From Fictibacillus arsenicus (lineage in GTDB: Bacteria; Bacillota; Bacilli; Bacillales; Fictibacillaceae), in contig NZ_MQMF01000006.1 in NCBI RefSeq assembly GCF_001999465.1, positions 1 through 60,494 on the forward strand: 60,494 nt of DNA, given 5' to 3'. Below the pieces are notes generated by a model. It did not search any database, was not told where the DNA came from, and saw nothing but the letters and a program-made list of their open reading frames with translations. Below are positions 10,672 to 19,377 of the stretch, one piece after another (position 1 is the first letter of the stretch; every line of letters begins with the position of its first letter). The translations under genes and the position numbers were made by a program.

Positions 10672-10722
10672 TTCAAAAAGCATCATCGTTTAAGTAAAAA
10701 ATATTTATAGAGGTGAAACAGG

Positions 10723-12192
10723 ATGGCAAATGAAGTTCGGGTACGCTATGCACCAAGTCCCACAGGACATTTACATATAGGTAATGCACGTGCAGCACTT
10801 TTTAATTATTTATATGCACGTCACACTGGCGGGAAATTTATTATCAGAATTGAAGACACTGACCAAAAGCGAAATATTCAGGGCGGTGAAGAAAGTCAGC
10901 TGAACCATTTGAAATGGCTTGGCATGGATTGGGACGAAAGTGTTGATATCGGCGGGGATTATGGCCCTTATCGTCAGATGGAGCGCTTAGATCTTTATCA
11001 AAAATATACGGACGAGCTTCTTTCAAAAGGACTTGCCTATAAGTGCTATTGTACGGAAGAAGAACTGGAAGCTTCCCGTGAAGAACAGATGGCAAAAGGT
11101 GATACACCAGTTTATGACGGGCGCTGTCGCAATCTTTCAGATGAAGAGCGTGCTGCATTAGAAGCAGAGGGACGCAAGCCTAGTATTCGCTTCTTAGTGC
11201 CTCAAGACCGTTCCATTACGTTTGATGATATGGTAAAAGGAGAAGTTTCCTTTGAATCTAGCGGCTTTGGCGATTTTGTTATCGTAAAAAAGGACGGCAT
11301 ACCAACTTATAACTACGCGGTAGTAATCGATGATCACGAAATGGCGATCTCTCATGTATTAAGAGGAGATGACCATATTTCAAATACACCAAAGCAGCTT
11401 TTAATCTACGATGCTTTAGGCTTTGAACATCCTAAGTTTGGACACACGACATTAATCGTAAACGAAAACCGTAAGAAGTTAAGTAAGCGTGACGAGTCTA
11501 TCGTTCAATTCATTGAGCAGTATAAGGATCTAGGTTACCTTCCTGAAGCGCTGTTTAACTTTATTGCATTATTAGGATGGTCACCAGGCGGAGAAGAAGA
11601 AATATTTAGCCGTGAGGAGTTTATTGAGATTTTTGATCCAAACCGCTTATCAAAAGCACCTGCTGTTTTCGATACGCAAAAGCTAGAATGGCTGAACAAC
11701 CAGTATATGAAAAAGCAAGACGTTGAACGAATCGTTGACATTTGCATGCCTCATCTCGTAAAAGCAGGAAGAATCTCTGAAAACCCAAGTGCCGAGGAGC
11801 AAGAATGGGTAACTCGCCTTGTAGCTCTTCATCAGGAAAAAATGAGCTATGGTGCTGAAATCGTAGATCTTACTGAACTTTTCTTCAAAGAAGAGATTGA
11901 GTACGATGGGGAAGCGATAGAAGTTCTTCAAGGTGAGGGTGTTCCATCTGTTATGGAAACATTCTTAAGCCAGGTGGAAAACAGTGAATCGTTTGAAGCA
12001 GAAGATATTAAAGCGATGATGAAGGCAGTACAAAAAGAAACAGGACAAAAAGGAAAGAACTTATTCATGCCGATCCGTGTTGCGACAACAGGACAGACGC
12101 ATGGTCCAGATCTGCCGGCAGCTGTTTCTCTTTTAGGGAAAGACGTTATCGTTAAACGCCTAAATGCTGTGATCGCAAAAATTAATAAATAA
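10723..12192 (+). CDS. gltX: Glutamyl-tRNA synthetase
   Basis: Class I synthetase that charges tRNA-Glu and, in Bacillus relatives, also tRNA-Gln for later transamidation. The HIGH-type motif is HLHIG at 16-20 ([12 protein letters not shown]) and the KMSKS-type loop is KLSKR at 252-256. The C-terminal anticodon-binding helical domain is complete ([25 protein letters not shown]). The 489-residue length fits. GAGGTGAAACAGG precedes the ATG. It is followed by the cysteine T-box of the next unit. Confidence 0.97.
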   Translation: MANEVRVRYAPSPTGHLHIGNARAALFNYLYARHTGGKFIIRIEDTDQKRNIQGGEESQLNHLKWLGMDWDESVDIGGDYGPYRQMERLDLYQKYTDELLSKGLAYKCYCTEEELEASREEQMAKGDTPVYDGRCRNLSDEERAALEAEGRKPSIRFLVPQDRSITFDDMVKGEVSFESSGFGDFVIVKKDGIPTYNYAVVIDDHEMAISHVLRGDDHISNTPKQLLIYDALGFEHPKFGHTTLIVNENRKKLSKRDESIVQFIEQYKDLGYLPEALFNFIALLGWSPGGEEEIFSREEFIEIFDPNRLSKAPAVFDTQKLEWLNNQYMKKQDVERIVDICMPHLVKAGRISENPSAEEQEWVTRLVALHQEKMSYGAEIVDLTELFFKEEIEYDGEAIEVLQGEGVPSVMETFLSQVENSESFEAEDIKAMMKAVQKETGQKGKNLFMPIRVATTGQTHGPDLPAAVSLLGKDVIVKRLNAVIAKINK

Positions 12193-12260
12193 TAAAAGTA
12201 CACATTTTGCAAAGATTATAATATAGTAAAAGAAACTTATTTTTAAAGACTAAAACGCAG

Positions 12261-12505
12261 ATGAGGAAAGTAGGCTGGCGCCTTTTCATAGTAGAGAGAA
12301 CCATCACCGGCTGAAAGTGGTTTATGAGAAATGCCTGCTGAAGTGCCCCTCGGAGTCCCTTGCTGAAACAGAAGTAGGCATGGGCGGCAGCTCCCCGTTA
12401 CGGAGATCAAGGGAACAGGTAATAAAGTTTAATTTACCTGTTAAACAGAGTGGAACCGCGTCTAATTCAGCGTCTCTGTGTCATTCGGCACAGAGGCGTT
12501 TTTTA
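12261..12505 (+). promoter_or_regulatory. T-box leader with cysteine specifier, controlling cysE-cysS
   Basis: Stem I can be built from GAGG (12263-66) with CCTC and from TAGGC with GCCTGC. The specifier loop has AGTA at 12269-72 opposite GAA followed by TGC at 12344-46, a Cys codon. The T-box sequence AGAGTGGAACCGCG is at 12447-12460. The terminator is CGTCTCTGTG (12471-80) with CACAGAGGCG (12489-98) and a T run. Uncharged tRNA-Cys should stabilise the antiterminator and switch on cysE and cysS, which fits both products. Confidence 0.93.
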
Positions 12506-12557
12506 TTTTTAGTTTTTTCTAAAGGATTATAATCATAAGCTTTGTTGCTACTGAGAA

Positions 12558-12690
12558 GTGGTTGATTTCCGTTCCAGGTGCTCGCTTTCCGCGGGGCAGG
12601 CGGTGAGCCACATTCGTACGTTTCACTTTTAAGTGTCTCACCTGACCGCCAGTCCCGCAGGAGTCTCGCACCTTGCACTCCAATCAACTA
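12558..12690 (-). repeat. Dispersed GC-rich repeat, copy B (inside the cysE leader)
   Basis: Begins GTGGTTGATTTCCGTTCCAG and ends GCACTCCAATCAAC, so it is inverted relative to the copy at 17330. It lies after the T-box terminator and 60-70 bases before the cysE ribosome binding site, so it is transcribed as part of the cysES leader. The open frames through it on either strand are shadows of the repeat. Confidence 0.88.
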
Positions 12691-12763
12691 TCAACGAAGT
12701 TTTACAAAAACTATTCGAAGTCCAACAGCTTTTATTATTTTTTTTGCAAGGAGGTTGAGAAGC

Positions 12764-13414
12764 ATGTTTTCAGCCATAAAAGAAGACATTCGTGTTGTAT
12801 TTGAAAAAGATCCAGCCGCAAGAAGCTCATTGGAAGTAATCTTAACTTATTCAGGATTGCATGCTGTATGGGCACACAGACTGGCACATAAATTATTTAA
12901 GCGGAATCTGCTGTTTTTAGCCCGTGTGATCTCTCAGATCAGCCGATTTTTTACCGGCATTGAAATCCATCCCGGAGCTCAAATCGGAAGAAGGTTCTTT
13001 ATCGATCACGGTATGGGAGTCGTTATCGGTGAGACCTGTATCATCGGCAATGATGTAACAATCTATCAAGGTGTGACACTTGGCGGAACCGGAAAAGAAA
13101 AAGGGAAACGGCATCCGACACTTGAGGATCATGTTCTTGTTGCCACAGGAGCAAAGGTCTTAGGGAATATTACGATCGGGAAAAACTCAAAAGTTGGAGC
13201 GGGTTCAGTTGTTTTACAAAATGTACCTCCTAACGCAACAGTAGTCGGTATACCAGGAAAAGTCGTCATTAAAGACGGGATCAAGGTGGGTTGTGAACTA
13301 GACCACCGCGATCTGCCAGACCCAGTAGCTGATAAGTTCAGAGAAATGCAGCTCGAAATGAAAAAGTTATATGAAGAATTGGAAAGAATGAAAAGAGGGA
13401 GTGAATCTAAATGA
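12764..13414 (+). CDS. cysE: Serine O-acetyltransferase
   Basis: CysE makes O-acetylserine from serine and acetyl-CoA, the first step of cysteine synthesis. The 216-residue protein has an N-terminal helical region and a left-handed beta-helix of hexapeptide repeats (about 60-170), with [14 protein letters not shown] carrying the catalytic histidine region and GVTLGGTG. The ATG at 12764 follows AAGGAGGTTGAG; a longer frame back to 12578 would translate the repeat element and lacks a binding site. The stop overlaps the cysS start (ATGA). Expression is under the upstream Cys T-box. Confidence 0.96.
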   Translation: MFSAIKEDIRVVFEKDPAARSSLEVILTYSGLHAVWAHRLAHKLFKRNLLFLARVISQISRFFTGIEIHPGAQIGRRFFIDHGMGVVIGETCIIGNDVTIYQGVTLGGTGKEKGKRHPTLEDHVLVATGAKVLGNITIGKNSKVGAGSVVLQNVPPNATVVGIPGKVVIKDGIKVGCELDHRDLPDPVADKFREMQLEMKKLYEELERMKRGSESK

Positions 13415-14814
13415 GCATTAAAATTTTTAACACGATGACACGCCAGAAAGAACCGTTCGTACCTTTAGAAGAAGGAAAAGTGAAGATGTATGTATGCGGA
13501 CCAACTGTATACAATTACATTCACATCGGCAATGCCCGTCCTGCTATCGTTTTTGATACAGTCAGAAGATATCTGGAATACAGAGGCTATGATGTTCAAT
13601 TCATCTCCAACTTTACGGATGTTGATGACAAGTTGATTAAAGCAGCTAACGAAATGGGAAGCGATGTCCCGACGATCGCTGAAAAATTCATAAATGCTTA
13701 TCACGAAGATACGTGCGCGCTTGGCGTTCAGAAAGCAGATGCACATCCGCGTGTAACAGAAACGATGCCTGAAATTATTGAATTCATCGATAATCTGGTT
13801 AAAAAAGGATTTGCATACGAGGCAGCAGGGGATGTTTATTTTAAAACACGTTCTTTTGAAGGCTACGGCAAGCTTTCCCACCAATCCATCGATGACCTTA
13901 AATCAGGCGCAAGAATTGAAGTCGGAGAGAAAAAAGAAGACCCGCTTGATTTCGCGCTTTGGAAAGCAGCTAAAGAAGGGGAGATCTATTGGGAAAGTCC
14001 TTGGGGCAAAGGACGTCCGGGCTGGCATATTGAGTGCTCAGCTATGGCTAAGAAATATCTTGGTGATTCCATCGATATTCATGGAGGCGGACAGGACCTT
14101 GCATTCCCGCATCACGAAAATGAGATTGCGCAATCTGAGGCATTGAATGAAGCTCCGATGGCTAAGTATTGGATGCATAATGGGTATATTAATATAGACA
14201 ATGAAAAAATGTCCAAATCACTCGGCAATTTCGTGCTCGTTCATGACCTTGTCAGAGAACAGGATCCGCAAGTTATCCGGTTCTTTATGCTGGCTGTTCA
14301 CTACCGCAACCCGATCAACTTCAGCCAGGAACTGCTAGAAGTGGCGGAAACGAGCTTAAACCGAATCAGAACTGCTTATGAAAACTTGAAGCACCGCTTG
14401 ACAGTTACAGCCGACTTGGCTGAGGACAGCGATAAATGGGCAAAAGTGATCGACGACACAAGAGCAAAGTTTATCACAGATATGGATGATGATTTTAATA
14501 CGGCTAATGCGATTTCCATCCTGTTCGATTTTTCGAAAGAAGCGAATGTTTACTTGCAGGAAAGAAACACTTCAAAAGCTGTCATTACTGATTTTATCCA
14601 CTTATTCGATGAGCTTGCAGGGGTATTAGGATTGACGCTTCAAAAAGAAGAAGAGCTTTTAGATGAACAAATCGAAGCTCTTATTGAAGAACGAAATCAG
14701 GCGCGCAAAGACAAGAACTTCTCCCGTGCCGATGAAATTCGTGATCTGCTAAAAGAGCAGAACATCATTCTTGAGGATACCGCACAAGGTGTACGGTGGA
14801 AAAGAGATAAGTAG
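13411..14814 (+). CDS. cysS: Cysteinyl-tRNA synthetase
   Basis: Class I synthetase with a zinc at the active site. C29 in [16 protein letters not shown] is the first zinc ligand and H38-I-G is the HIGH region. HIECSAMA and [12 protein letters not shown] carry the other ligands. The KMSKS loop is at 266-270. 467 residues is the family length. It overlaps cysE by four bases and mrnC begins directly after its TAG. Control through the Cys T-box makes physiological sense. Confidence 0.97.
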   Translation: MSIKIFNTMTRQKEPFVPLEEGKVKMYVCGPTVYNYIHIGNARPAIVFDTVRRYLEYRGYDVQFISNFTDVDDKLIKAANEMGSDVPTIAEKFINAYHEDTCALGVQKADAHPRVTETMPEIIEFIDNLVKKGFAYEAAGDVYFKTRSFEGYGKLSHQSIDDLKSGARIEVGEKKEDPLDFALWKAAKEGEIYWESPWGKGRPGWHIECSAMAKKYLGDSIDIHGGGQDLAFPHHENEIAQSEALNEAPMAKYWMHNGYINIDNEKMSKSLGNFVLVHDLVREQDPQVIRFFMLAVHYRNPINFSQELLEVAETSLNRIRTAYENLKHRLTVTADLAEDSDKWAKVIDDTRAKFITDMDDDFNTANAISILFDFSKEANVYLQERNTSKAVITDFIHLFDELAGVLGLTLQKEEELLDEQIEALIEERNQARKDKNFSRADEIRDLLKEQNIILEDTAQGVRWKRDK

Positions 14815-15213
14815 ATGAAACTATCTGATTCAGACATCAAACAACTGAATGGAACCACACTTGCTTATATGGGTGATGCAGTAATGGAGCAATTCGTGCG
14901 TGAGCATCTAATACGCAACGGACAAGTGAAACCGAATAAGCTTCATGTTTCGGCAACAAAATTTGTATCTGCTAAAGCCCAGGCAGGCATGGTCGTTCAA
15001 TTGCTGGAAGAAAACTTTTTTACGGAAGAGGAAGTTGCAGTCATCAAACGCGGTCGCAACGCTAATCAAGGAACGGTTCCGAAAAATACTGATGTACAGA
15101 CATACAGGCATGCAACAAGCTTTGAGGCGATTATCGGCTATTTATATTTGCTGAACGAGCATGAACGGCTCAAAGCAATAATGAAAACTGTTTTACCAGA
15201 CAAACAAGATTGA
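14815..15213 (+). CDS. mrnC: Mini-ribonuclease III (23S rRNA maturation)
   Basis: MrnC trims the 23S rRNA precursor. It is a bare RNase III catalytic domain without a dsRNA-binding domain. [17 protein letters not shown] holds the acidic catalytic residues (D21 and neighbours). KRGRNAN and [24 protein letters not shown] are family signatures, the last with the second acidic site. 132 residues, slightly short for the family. The ATG follows the cysS stop without a gap, so translation is probably coupled. Confidence 0.93.
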   Translation: MKLSDSDIKQLNGTTLAYMGDAVMEQFVREHLIRNGQVKPNKLHVSATKFVSAKAQAGMVVQLLEENFFTEEEVAVIKRGRNANQGTVPKNTDVQTYRHATSFEAIIGYLYLLNEHERLKAIMKTVLPDKQD

Positions 15214-15230
15214 GAGGGGGAAGGCTGAAG

Positions 15231-15995
15231 ATGAGTGAAGAAAAAGAGCAAGAACTGATTATAGGCAGAAATCCGGTAATGGAGATACTGCGCTCCGGCC
15301 GTGATATTAATAAAATTTTTGTAGGTGAGGGTTCGCAAAAAGGACCGGTCAGCACGATTGTTTCGATGGCTAAAAAGCAGAATGTACTTGTACAATATGT
15401 CCCTAAACAAAAACTCGATTCTCTTAGCGGGGGCGGTAATCACCAAGGCGTTGTCGCTGGTGTAGCGGCTTACACATATGCTGACATCGATGATTTGTTT
15501 AAACTTGCTGAGGAACGCGGTGAAGAGCCTTTCTTTATTTTATTAGACGAGCTAGAAGATCCGCATAACTTAGGTTCGATCATGCGTACCGCTGATGCTG
15601 TTGGAGCACATGGGATTATTATTCCTAAAAGAAGATCTGTAGGGTTAACGGCAACAGTTGCAAAAGCATCAACAGGTGCGATTGAATACATCCCTGTTGT
15701 ACGTGTAACAAACCTTGTGCAGACGATGAAAGACCTGAAGGAAAGAGGTATGTGGTTTGCCGGAGCAGATATGAAAGGCAAAGATGATTACCGTCAGGCG
15801 AAATGGGACATGCCTTTAGGCCTTGTAATCGGAAGTGAAGGGAAAGGGATGGGAAGGCTCGTTTCAGAAACGTGTGATTTCTTAGTCCGGCTGCCAATGA
15901 TGGGCAAGGTAACATCACTCAACGCTTCAGTTGCTGCCAGTCTTTTAATGTACGAGGTCTACCGCGGCCGAAATCCACTAGAATTGAAAAAATGA
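15231..15995 (+). CDS. rlmB: 23S rRNA (guanosine-2'-O-) methyltransferase, RlmB/TrmH family
   Basis: SPOUT-class methyltransferase. An N-terminal substrate-binding domain (about 1-85, GRNPVMEILRSGRDINKIFV) precedes the knotted SAM domain with LDELEDPHNLGSIMRTADAVG, VIGSEGKGMGRL and MGKVTSLNASVAASLLMYE, all diagnostic. Equivalent to B. subtilis YacO; the exact modified base is inferred from the family. The ATG at 15231 follows GAGGGGGAAGG; the frame could extend to 15210 into mrnC but without a binding site. Its stop overlaps the next start (ATGA). Confidence 0.92.
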   Translation: MSEEKEQELIIGRNPVMEILRSGRDINKIFVGEGSQKGPVSTIVSMAKKQNVLVQYVPKQKLDSLSGGGNHQGVVAGVAAYTYADIDDLFKLAEERGEEPFFILLDELEDPHNLGSIMRTADAVGAHGIIIPKRRSVGLTATVAKASTGAIEYIPVVRVTNLVQTMKDLKERGMWFAGADMKGKDDYRQAKWDMPLGLVIGSEGKGMGRLVSETCDFLVRLPMMGKVTSLNASVAASLLMYEVYRGRNPLELKK

Positions 15996-16510
15996 GAACA
16001 CGCCATTATTTGATTGTTGACGGTTACAACATCATTGGCGCGTGGCCCGAACTACGGGGCTTAAAAACTTCCGATTTTGCAAAAGCACGAGATCTGCTGA
16101 TTGAATACATGGCAGAGTACCAGGGCTCAACAGGGTATCAAGTAATCGTTGTATTTGATGCCCATCTCTCGCCCGGCACTGAAAAAAAGACAAAAAATTA
16201 CCGGGTGGATGTTATTTTCACACGTGAAAATGAAACAGCTGATGAGCGGATTGAACGGCTGGTAGGAGAATTAAAATCGATAGAAACCCGTATATATGTT
16301 GCGACTTCTGATTCCACTGAACAATGGCAGATATTTGGCAAAGGTGCGTTAAGGAAATCTGCCAGAGAGTTAAAGAACGAAATGGACGAGATCCAAAAAG
16401 AAATACATGTCTCCGTAGACGAGAGAAAACGACGACAAAGCTCTTCCTCTATACATCTTTCGGATGAAATTGCCGAAATATTTGAAAGATGGAGAAGAGG
16501 GCGAAAATAA
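15992..16510 (+). CDS. rae1: Ribosome-associated NYN-domain endoribonuclease Rae1 (YacP)
   Basis: The 172-residue protein is a NYN (PIN-like) nuclease domain: IVDGYNIIGAWPEL at the N-terminus with the first catalytic aspartate (D10), VVFDAH in the middle, and VATSDSTEQ for the later acidic site. In B. subtilis this family member cleaves certain mRNAs in the ribosomal A site. A basic, helical C-terminus (DERKRRQSSSS) follows. It overlaps rlmB by four bases, so the rRNA-processing genes mrnC, rlmB and rae1 form one translational block. Confidence 0.9.
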   Translation: MRTRHYLIVDGYNIIGAWPELRGLKTSDFAKARDLLIEYMAEYQGSTGYQVIVVFDAHLSPGTEKKTKNYRVDVIFTRENETADERIERLVGELKSIETRIYVATSDSTEQWQIFGKGALRKSARELKNEMDEIQKEIHVSVDERKRRQSSSSIHLSDEIAEIFERWRRGRK

Positions 16511-16516
16511 GGAATG

Positions 16517-16546
16517 TTGACGCTTTTGTGAACTATGAAGTATAAT
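16517..16546 (+). promoter_or_regulatory. Sigma-A type promoter of sigH
   Basis: TTGACG (16517-16522) and TATAAT (16541-16546) with an 18-bp spacer lie just upstream of the sigH start. This allows sigH to be controlled apart from the genes before it. Confidence 0.8.
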
Positions 16547-16589
16547 ATTGCTATATTTTGCCGGTAAAAACCTGGTCGGGGGGATTGTC

Positions 16590-17240
16590 GTGAACATAGA
16601 TCTCAAGGAACTGTCAGTAAGCGATTACGAGCTAATGGAAGATGAAAGCCTTGTGGAACTGGTTCATGAGGGAGACAGCGCAGCGTTAGAATATTTAATT
16701 AATAAATATAAAAACTTTGTTCGTGCTAAGGCGAGATCATACTTTTTAATCGGTGCAGACCGTGAAGATATCATTCAAGAAGGTATGATTGGGCTTTATA
16801 AAGCAATTCGTGATTTTAAAGAGGACAAGCTGTCATCCTTTAAAGCTTTTGCCGAACTCTGTATTACGAGGCAAATGATTACTGCTATCAAAACAGCAAC
16901 AAGACAAAAGCATATTCCGTTGAATTCATATGTATCATTGGACAAGCCCATCTACGATGAAGAGTCTGATCGTACACTCATGGATGTTATTTGCGGTACA
17001 AAAGTCACTGACCCGGAAGAACTCATTATCAATCAAGAAGAGTTTGATGATATTGAGGTGAAGATGGGTGAGATCTTAAGTGACCTCGAACGCAAGGTTC
17101 TTATGCTGTACCTGGACGGAAGATCCTATCAGGAAATCTCAGTGGATCTCGACAGACATGTGAAATCAATTGATAACGCACTGCAGAGAGTGAAGCGTAA
17201 ATTAGAGCGGTATTTAGAACTAAGGGAAATTACATCGTAA
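16590..17240 (+). CDS. sigH: RNA polymerase sigma-H factor (Spo0H)
   Basis: Alternative sigma factor for early stationary phase, competence and the start of sporulation. The 216-residue protein contains region 2 (ALEYLINKYKNFVRAKARSYF, then GADREDIIQEGMIGLYKAI), which binds core enzyme and the -10 element. Region 4 is LSDLERKVLMLYLDGRSY and the helix-turn-helix after it. The GTG at 16590 has GGGGGGAT upstream; an ATG at 16548 lies inside the promoter region and has no binding site. Confidence 0.95.
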   Translation: MNIDLKELSVSDYELMEDESLVELVHEGDSAALEYLINKYKNFVRAKARSYFLIGADREDIIQEGMIGLYKAIRDFKEDKLSSFKAFAELCITRQMITAIKTATRQKHIPLNSYVSLDKPIYDEESDRTLMDVICGTKVTDPEELIINQEEFDDIEVKMGEILSDLERKVLMLYLDGRSYQEISVDLDRHVKSIDNALQRVKRKLERYLELREITS

Positions 17241-17269
17241 GAGCGGGGGACAGTCCCTGCTCTTTTTTT
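17241..17269 (+). terminator. Terminator of sigH
   Basis: GAGCGGGGGA pairs with TCCCTGCTC (one bulged base) followed by seven Ts, directly after the sigH stop. Confidence 0.85.
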
Positions 17270-17329
17270 CGTGGGTTCTTATCTATTAGAGCGTGGCTAA
17301 ATGCTTTTTTAAAAAGCTCCACTTGCAAG

Positions 17330-17460
17330 TTGATTGGAGTGGAAGATGCGAGACTCCTGCGGGACAAGCGGTCAGGTGAGACCCTTAAGGCGCAAAGCGG
17401 CAAGGGGCTCACCGTCTGCCCCGCGGAAAGCGAAGCATCTGTAACGGAAATCAACTACTT
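17330..17460 (+). repeat. Dispersed GC-rich repeat, copy C (full length)
   Basis: A complete copy of about 130 bp, from GTTGATTGGAGTGGAAG to CGGAAATCAACTAC, with a central imperfect stem (GGTGAGACCCTTAAGGCGC / GCAAAGCGG... GGGGCTCACC). The first and last bases are themselves inverted (GTTGATT / AATCAAC in other copies). It lies in the sigH-rpmG gap; the gap holds no gene. Confidence 0.9.
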
Positions 17461-17501
17461 TCAAGACCAACAGAGTTAACATAAACCGCTTTTTCCCTTT
17501 A

Positions 17502-17530
17502 TTGACAAGCTTATACCCCTATGTTAATGT
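17502..17530 (+). promoter_or_regulatory. Probable promoter of rpmG-secE-nusG
   Basis: TTGACA (17502-17507), a 17-bp spacer and TAATGT (17525-17530). The -35 is perfect and the -10 is weak. Confidence 0.55.
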
Positions 17531-17591
17531 TTTAAAAGTAACATTGTAACGTGGATGAGTGGGTTTGTCGCACGAAAGGTGTTTATTTAGC

Positions 17592-17741
17592 ATGAGAAAA
17601 AAAGTATTTTTAGCCTGTAAACAATGCTCAAAACGGAATTATACAACGATGAAGAACCAGCAAAACAATCCTGAACGAGTCGAGGTTAAGAAGTTTTGCA
17701 GCTACTGCAACGCTCATACCATTCACCAGGAAACGAAGTAA
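17592..17741 (+). CDS. rpmG: Ribosomal protein L33, zinc-binding form
   Basis: 49 residues, starting [12 protein letters not shown]. Both zinc pairs are present, C9-X2-C12 and C36-X2-C39, so this is the zinc-containing paralogue. The conserved core is RNYTTMKN and VKKFC. AAAGGTG lies upstream of the ATG at 17592; the frame extends to 17559 but has no binding site there. It precedes secE and nusG, the usual Bacillota order. Bacillus relatives often have a zinc-free copy elsewhere, not visible here. Confidence 0.94.
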   Translation: MRKKVFLACKQCSKRNYTTMKNQQNNPERVEVKKFCSYCNAHTIHQETK

Positions 17742-17798
17742 GCGAGCAAGCTTTTTTATAAATGTTTGAATGAATTAAAGGCATGGGGGTTTATGAAG

Positions 17799-18005
17799 AT
17801 GGCGGATGTTGCAGAAAAGACAAAGAAATCACCAGCAAAGTTTCTTTCTGATGTTAATAAGGAAATGAAGCGCGTAAGCTGGCCTAAGCGAAAAGAACTG
17901 TTTCGCTACACGGGGATTGTACTGTCAACTGTTGTAATTATGGCTTTGTTCTTCTGGGTTGTGGATCTAGGGATTTCACAAATCGTAGAGCTTATTTTAG
18001 GGTAG
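17799..18005 (+). CDS. secE: Preprotein translocase subunit SecE
   Basis: SecE clamps SecY in the export channel. The 68-residue form has the conserved amphipathic segment NKEMKRVSWPKRKEL followed by one membrane helix (YTGIVLSTVVIMALFFWVV). I prefer the ATG at 17799 because GGGGG at 17785-17789 is then nine bases away; an ATG at 17793 would be only three bases from it. The N-terminus (MADVAEKTKKSPAKF) is a little longer than in B. subtilis. Confidence 0.93.
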   Translation: MADVAEKTKKSPAKFLSDVNKEMKRVSWPKRKELFRYTGIVLSTVVIMALFFWVVDLGISQIVELILG

Positions 18006-18053
18006 ATTAGATACATCTTCTTTTGGATAGAATGCTAGAGTATTATCCATTTT

Positions 18054-18081
18054 AGGAGGGAAAGGACACGGGTCCCATCGT
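18054..18081 (+). promoter_or_regulatory. Unusual nusG ribosome binding site with an inserted hairpin
   Basis: The strong Shine-Dalgarno AGGAGGG at 18054-18060 is 21 bases from the nusG ATG. Between them GGAC (18064-67) can pair with GTCC (18072-75) around ACGG, which would shorten the effective distance to a normal one. No alternative in-frame start codon lies closer. Confidence 0.55.
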
Positions 18082-18618
18082 ATGGAAAAAAATTGGTACG
18101 TAGTTCATACCTATTCAGGTTATGAAAACAAGGTAAAAGCAAACTTGGAAAAACGTTTAGAATCTATGGGGATGACAGATAAAATTTTCCGTGTACTTGT
18201 ACCTGTAGAAGAAGAGACCGAAACAAAGAACGGCAAGACAAAAACAAGCATGAAAAAAGTTTTCCCTGGTTATGTACTAACAGAAATGATCATGACTGAT
18301 GATTCATGGTACGTTGTACGTAATACACCGGGAGTAACTGGATTTGTCGGTTCTGCTGGTGCGGGTTCAAAACCAACGGCGCTATTGCCTGAGGAAGTAG
18401 AACATATTCTTAAAGGTATGGGTATGGAAGCGCCGCGCGTTGAAGTGGATTTCGAAATTAAGGAATCTGTAAAAGTGAAAGAAGGTCCTTTTGCTGACTT
18501 TGTTGGAACGATTGAAGAGATCGATGCAACAAAACGCAAGCTGAAGGTTCACGTTAACATGTTCGGCCGTGAAACACCTGTTGAACTCGAGTTTAACCAA
18601 GTCAGCAAGTTAAGTTAA
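18082..18618 (+). CDS. nusG: Transcription termination/antitermination factor NusG
   Basis: NusG binds the RNA polymerase clamp and affects pausing, termination and coupling. The 178-residue protein has the NGN domain ([47 protein letters not shown]) and a C-terminal KOW domain ([32 protein letters not shown]). The start is fixed by the family N-terminus even though the Shine-Dalgarno sequence is unusually far away. It is followed by the L11-L1 operon promoter. Confidence 0.96.
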   Translation: MEKNWYVVHTYSGYENKVKANLEKRLESMGMTDKIFRVLVPVEEETETKNGKTKTSMKKVFPGYVLTEMIMTDDSWYVVRNTPGVTGFVGSAGAGSKPTALLPEEVEHILKGMGMEAPRVEVDFEIKESVKVKEGPFADFVGTIEEIDATKRKLKVHVNMFGRETPVELEFNQVSKLS

Positions 18619-18638
18619 CAGCAATAATGGAAAAAGAC

Positions 18639-18667
18639 TTGTAATCACTTTAAAAAGGTGATAGAAT
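18639..18667 (+). promoter_or_regulatory. Sigma-A type promoter of rplK-rplA
   Basis: TTGTAA (18639-18644) and TAGAAT (18662-18667) with a 17-bp spacer. The spacer itself is an imperfect inverted repeat, ATCACTT-N5-AGGTGAT (18643-18661). Confidence 0.6.
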
Positions 18668-18731
18668 TTTTTATGTTTGATATTTCTAATCAACTGCTTC
18701 TTCTCTTTTAGGAGGGGAAGCGTATTTTTGA

Positions 18732-18759
18732 GTGGGAGGGTTTCGGCCCATAATACCAC
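18732..18759 (+). promoter_or_regulatory. L1-type binding motif in the rplK leader
   Basis: GTGG (18732-35) pairs with CCAC (18756-59) and GGG (18738-40) with CCC (18747-49). They leave an internal loop of GA on the 5' side and six bases (ATAATA) on the 3' side. As I recall it, this asymmetric GA / six-base loop between two stems is the site recognised by ribosomal protein L1 in rRNA and in its own mRNA. A matching motif precedes rplA. The rplK ribosome binding site follows 12 bases later. Confidence 0.7.
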
Positions 18760-18785
18760 ATCACGGACTTAAGGAGGTGTGTCGC

Positions 18786-19211
18786 GTGGCTAAAAAGGTT
18801 ATTAAAATGGTGAAATTGCAAATCCCTGCTGGTAAAGCAAACCCGGCACCGCCAGTTGGACCTGCACTAGGACAAGCTGGGGTAAACATCATGGGATTCT
18901 GTAAAGAATTCAACGCTCGTACTGCTGATCAAGCTGGTTTAATCATTCCGGTTGAAATCACGGTTTTCGAAGACCGTTCATTTACATTCATCACTAAAAC
19001 TCCTCCGGCTGCTGTTCTTTTAAAGAAAGCTGCGGGAATCGAGTCAGGTTCAGGTGAGCCAAACAAGAAAAAAGTTGCGACTGTAAAGCGTGATAAAGTT
19101 CGCGAAATCGCAGAATCAAAAATGCCTGACCTAAACGCTGCCAGCGTTGAAGCTGCAATGCGTATGGTTGAAGGTACAGCACGCAGCATGGGAATTGTTA
19201 TCGAAGACTAA
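18786..19211 (+). CDS. rplK: Ribosomal protein L11
   Basis: L11 forms the GTPase-associated centre with 23S rRNA and is required for RelA activation. The 141 residues begin [37 protein letters not shown], with the proline-rich linker near 20-25, and end [13 protein letters not shown]. The start codon is GTG at 18786, preceded by AAGGAGGTGTGT; the frame extends to 18732 but that would translate the L1 motif. Probably under L1 feedback with rplA. Confidence 0.97.
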   Translation: MAKKVIKMVKLQIPAGKANPAPPVGPALGQAGVNIMGFCKEFNARTADQAGLIIPVEITVFEDRSFTFITKTPPAAVLLKKAAGIESGSGEPNKKKVATVKRDKVREIAESKMPDLNAASVEAAMRMVEGTARSMGIVIED

Positions 19212-19231
19212 TTCCATGCCTGATGTATATT

Positions 19232-19282
19232 AGGTTGCGAGTAAATGGATGAGATCCTGCCGATAATTACGGTTCGCAACCT
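19232..19282 (+). promoter_or_regulatory. Long-range hairpin between rplK and rplA
   Basis: AGGTTGCGA (19232-40) pairs perfectly with TCGCAACCT (19274-82) around a 33-base loop. Only a short T-rich tail follows, so it is a poor terminator. It may be an mRNA processing or stability element. Confidence 0.6.
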
Positions 19283-19334
19283 TTATTCATGCAAAGCGCG
19301 CGTGAATTGTACTCAAAAACTTTGAGTGCAATAA

Positions 19335-19359
19335 GTGGGAGGAATATCCGCTAAACCAC
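19335..19359 (+). promoter_or_regulatory. L1-type binding motif in the rplA leader
   Basis: GTGG (19335-38) with CCAC (19356-59) and GGA (19341-43) with TCC (19347-49) leave GA on the 5' side and GCTAAA on the 3' side. This is the same architecture as the motif before rplK and close to the L1 target I recall (GA opposite GAGAAA). The rplA ribosome binding site AAGGAGG starts three bases later, so bound L1 could block it. Confidence 0.75.
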
Positions 19360-19377
19360 ATAAGGAGGACAAAACAA

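Noticed and set aside
12317-12532. 71-residue frame within the T-box region
   Set aside because: The sequence is explained as T-box RNA: specifier, antiterminator and terminator.
12481-12687. 68-residue minus-strand frame in the cysE leader
   Set aside because: It is a translation of repeat copy B; related spurious frames occur in the other copies. There is no binding site.
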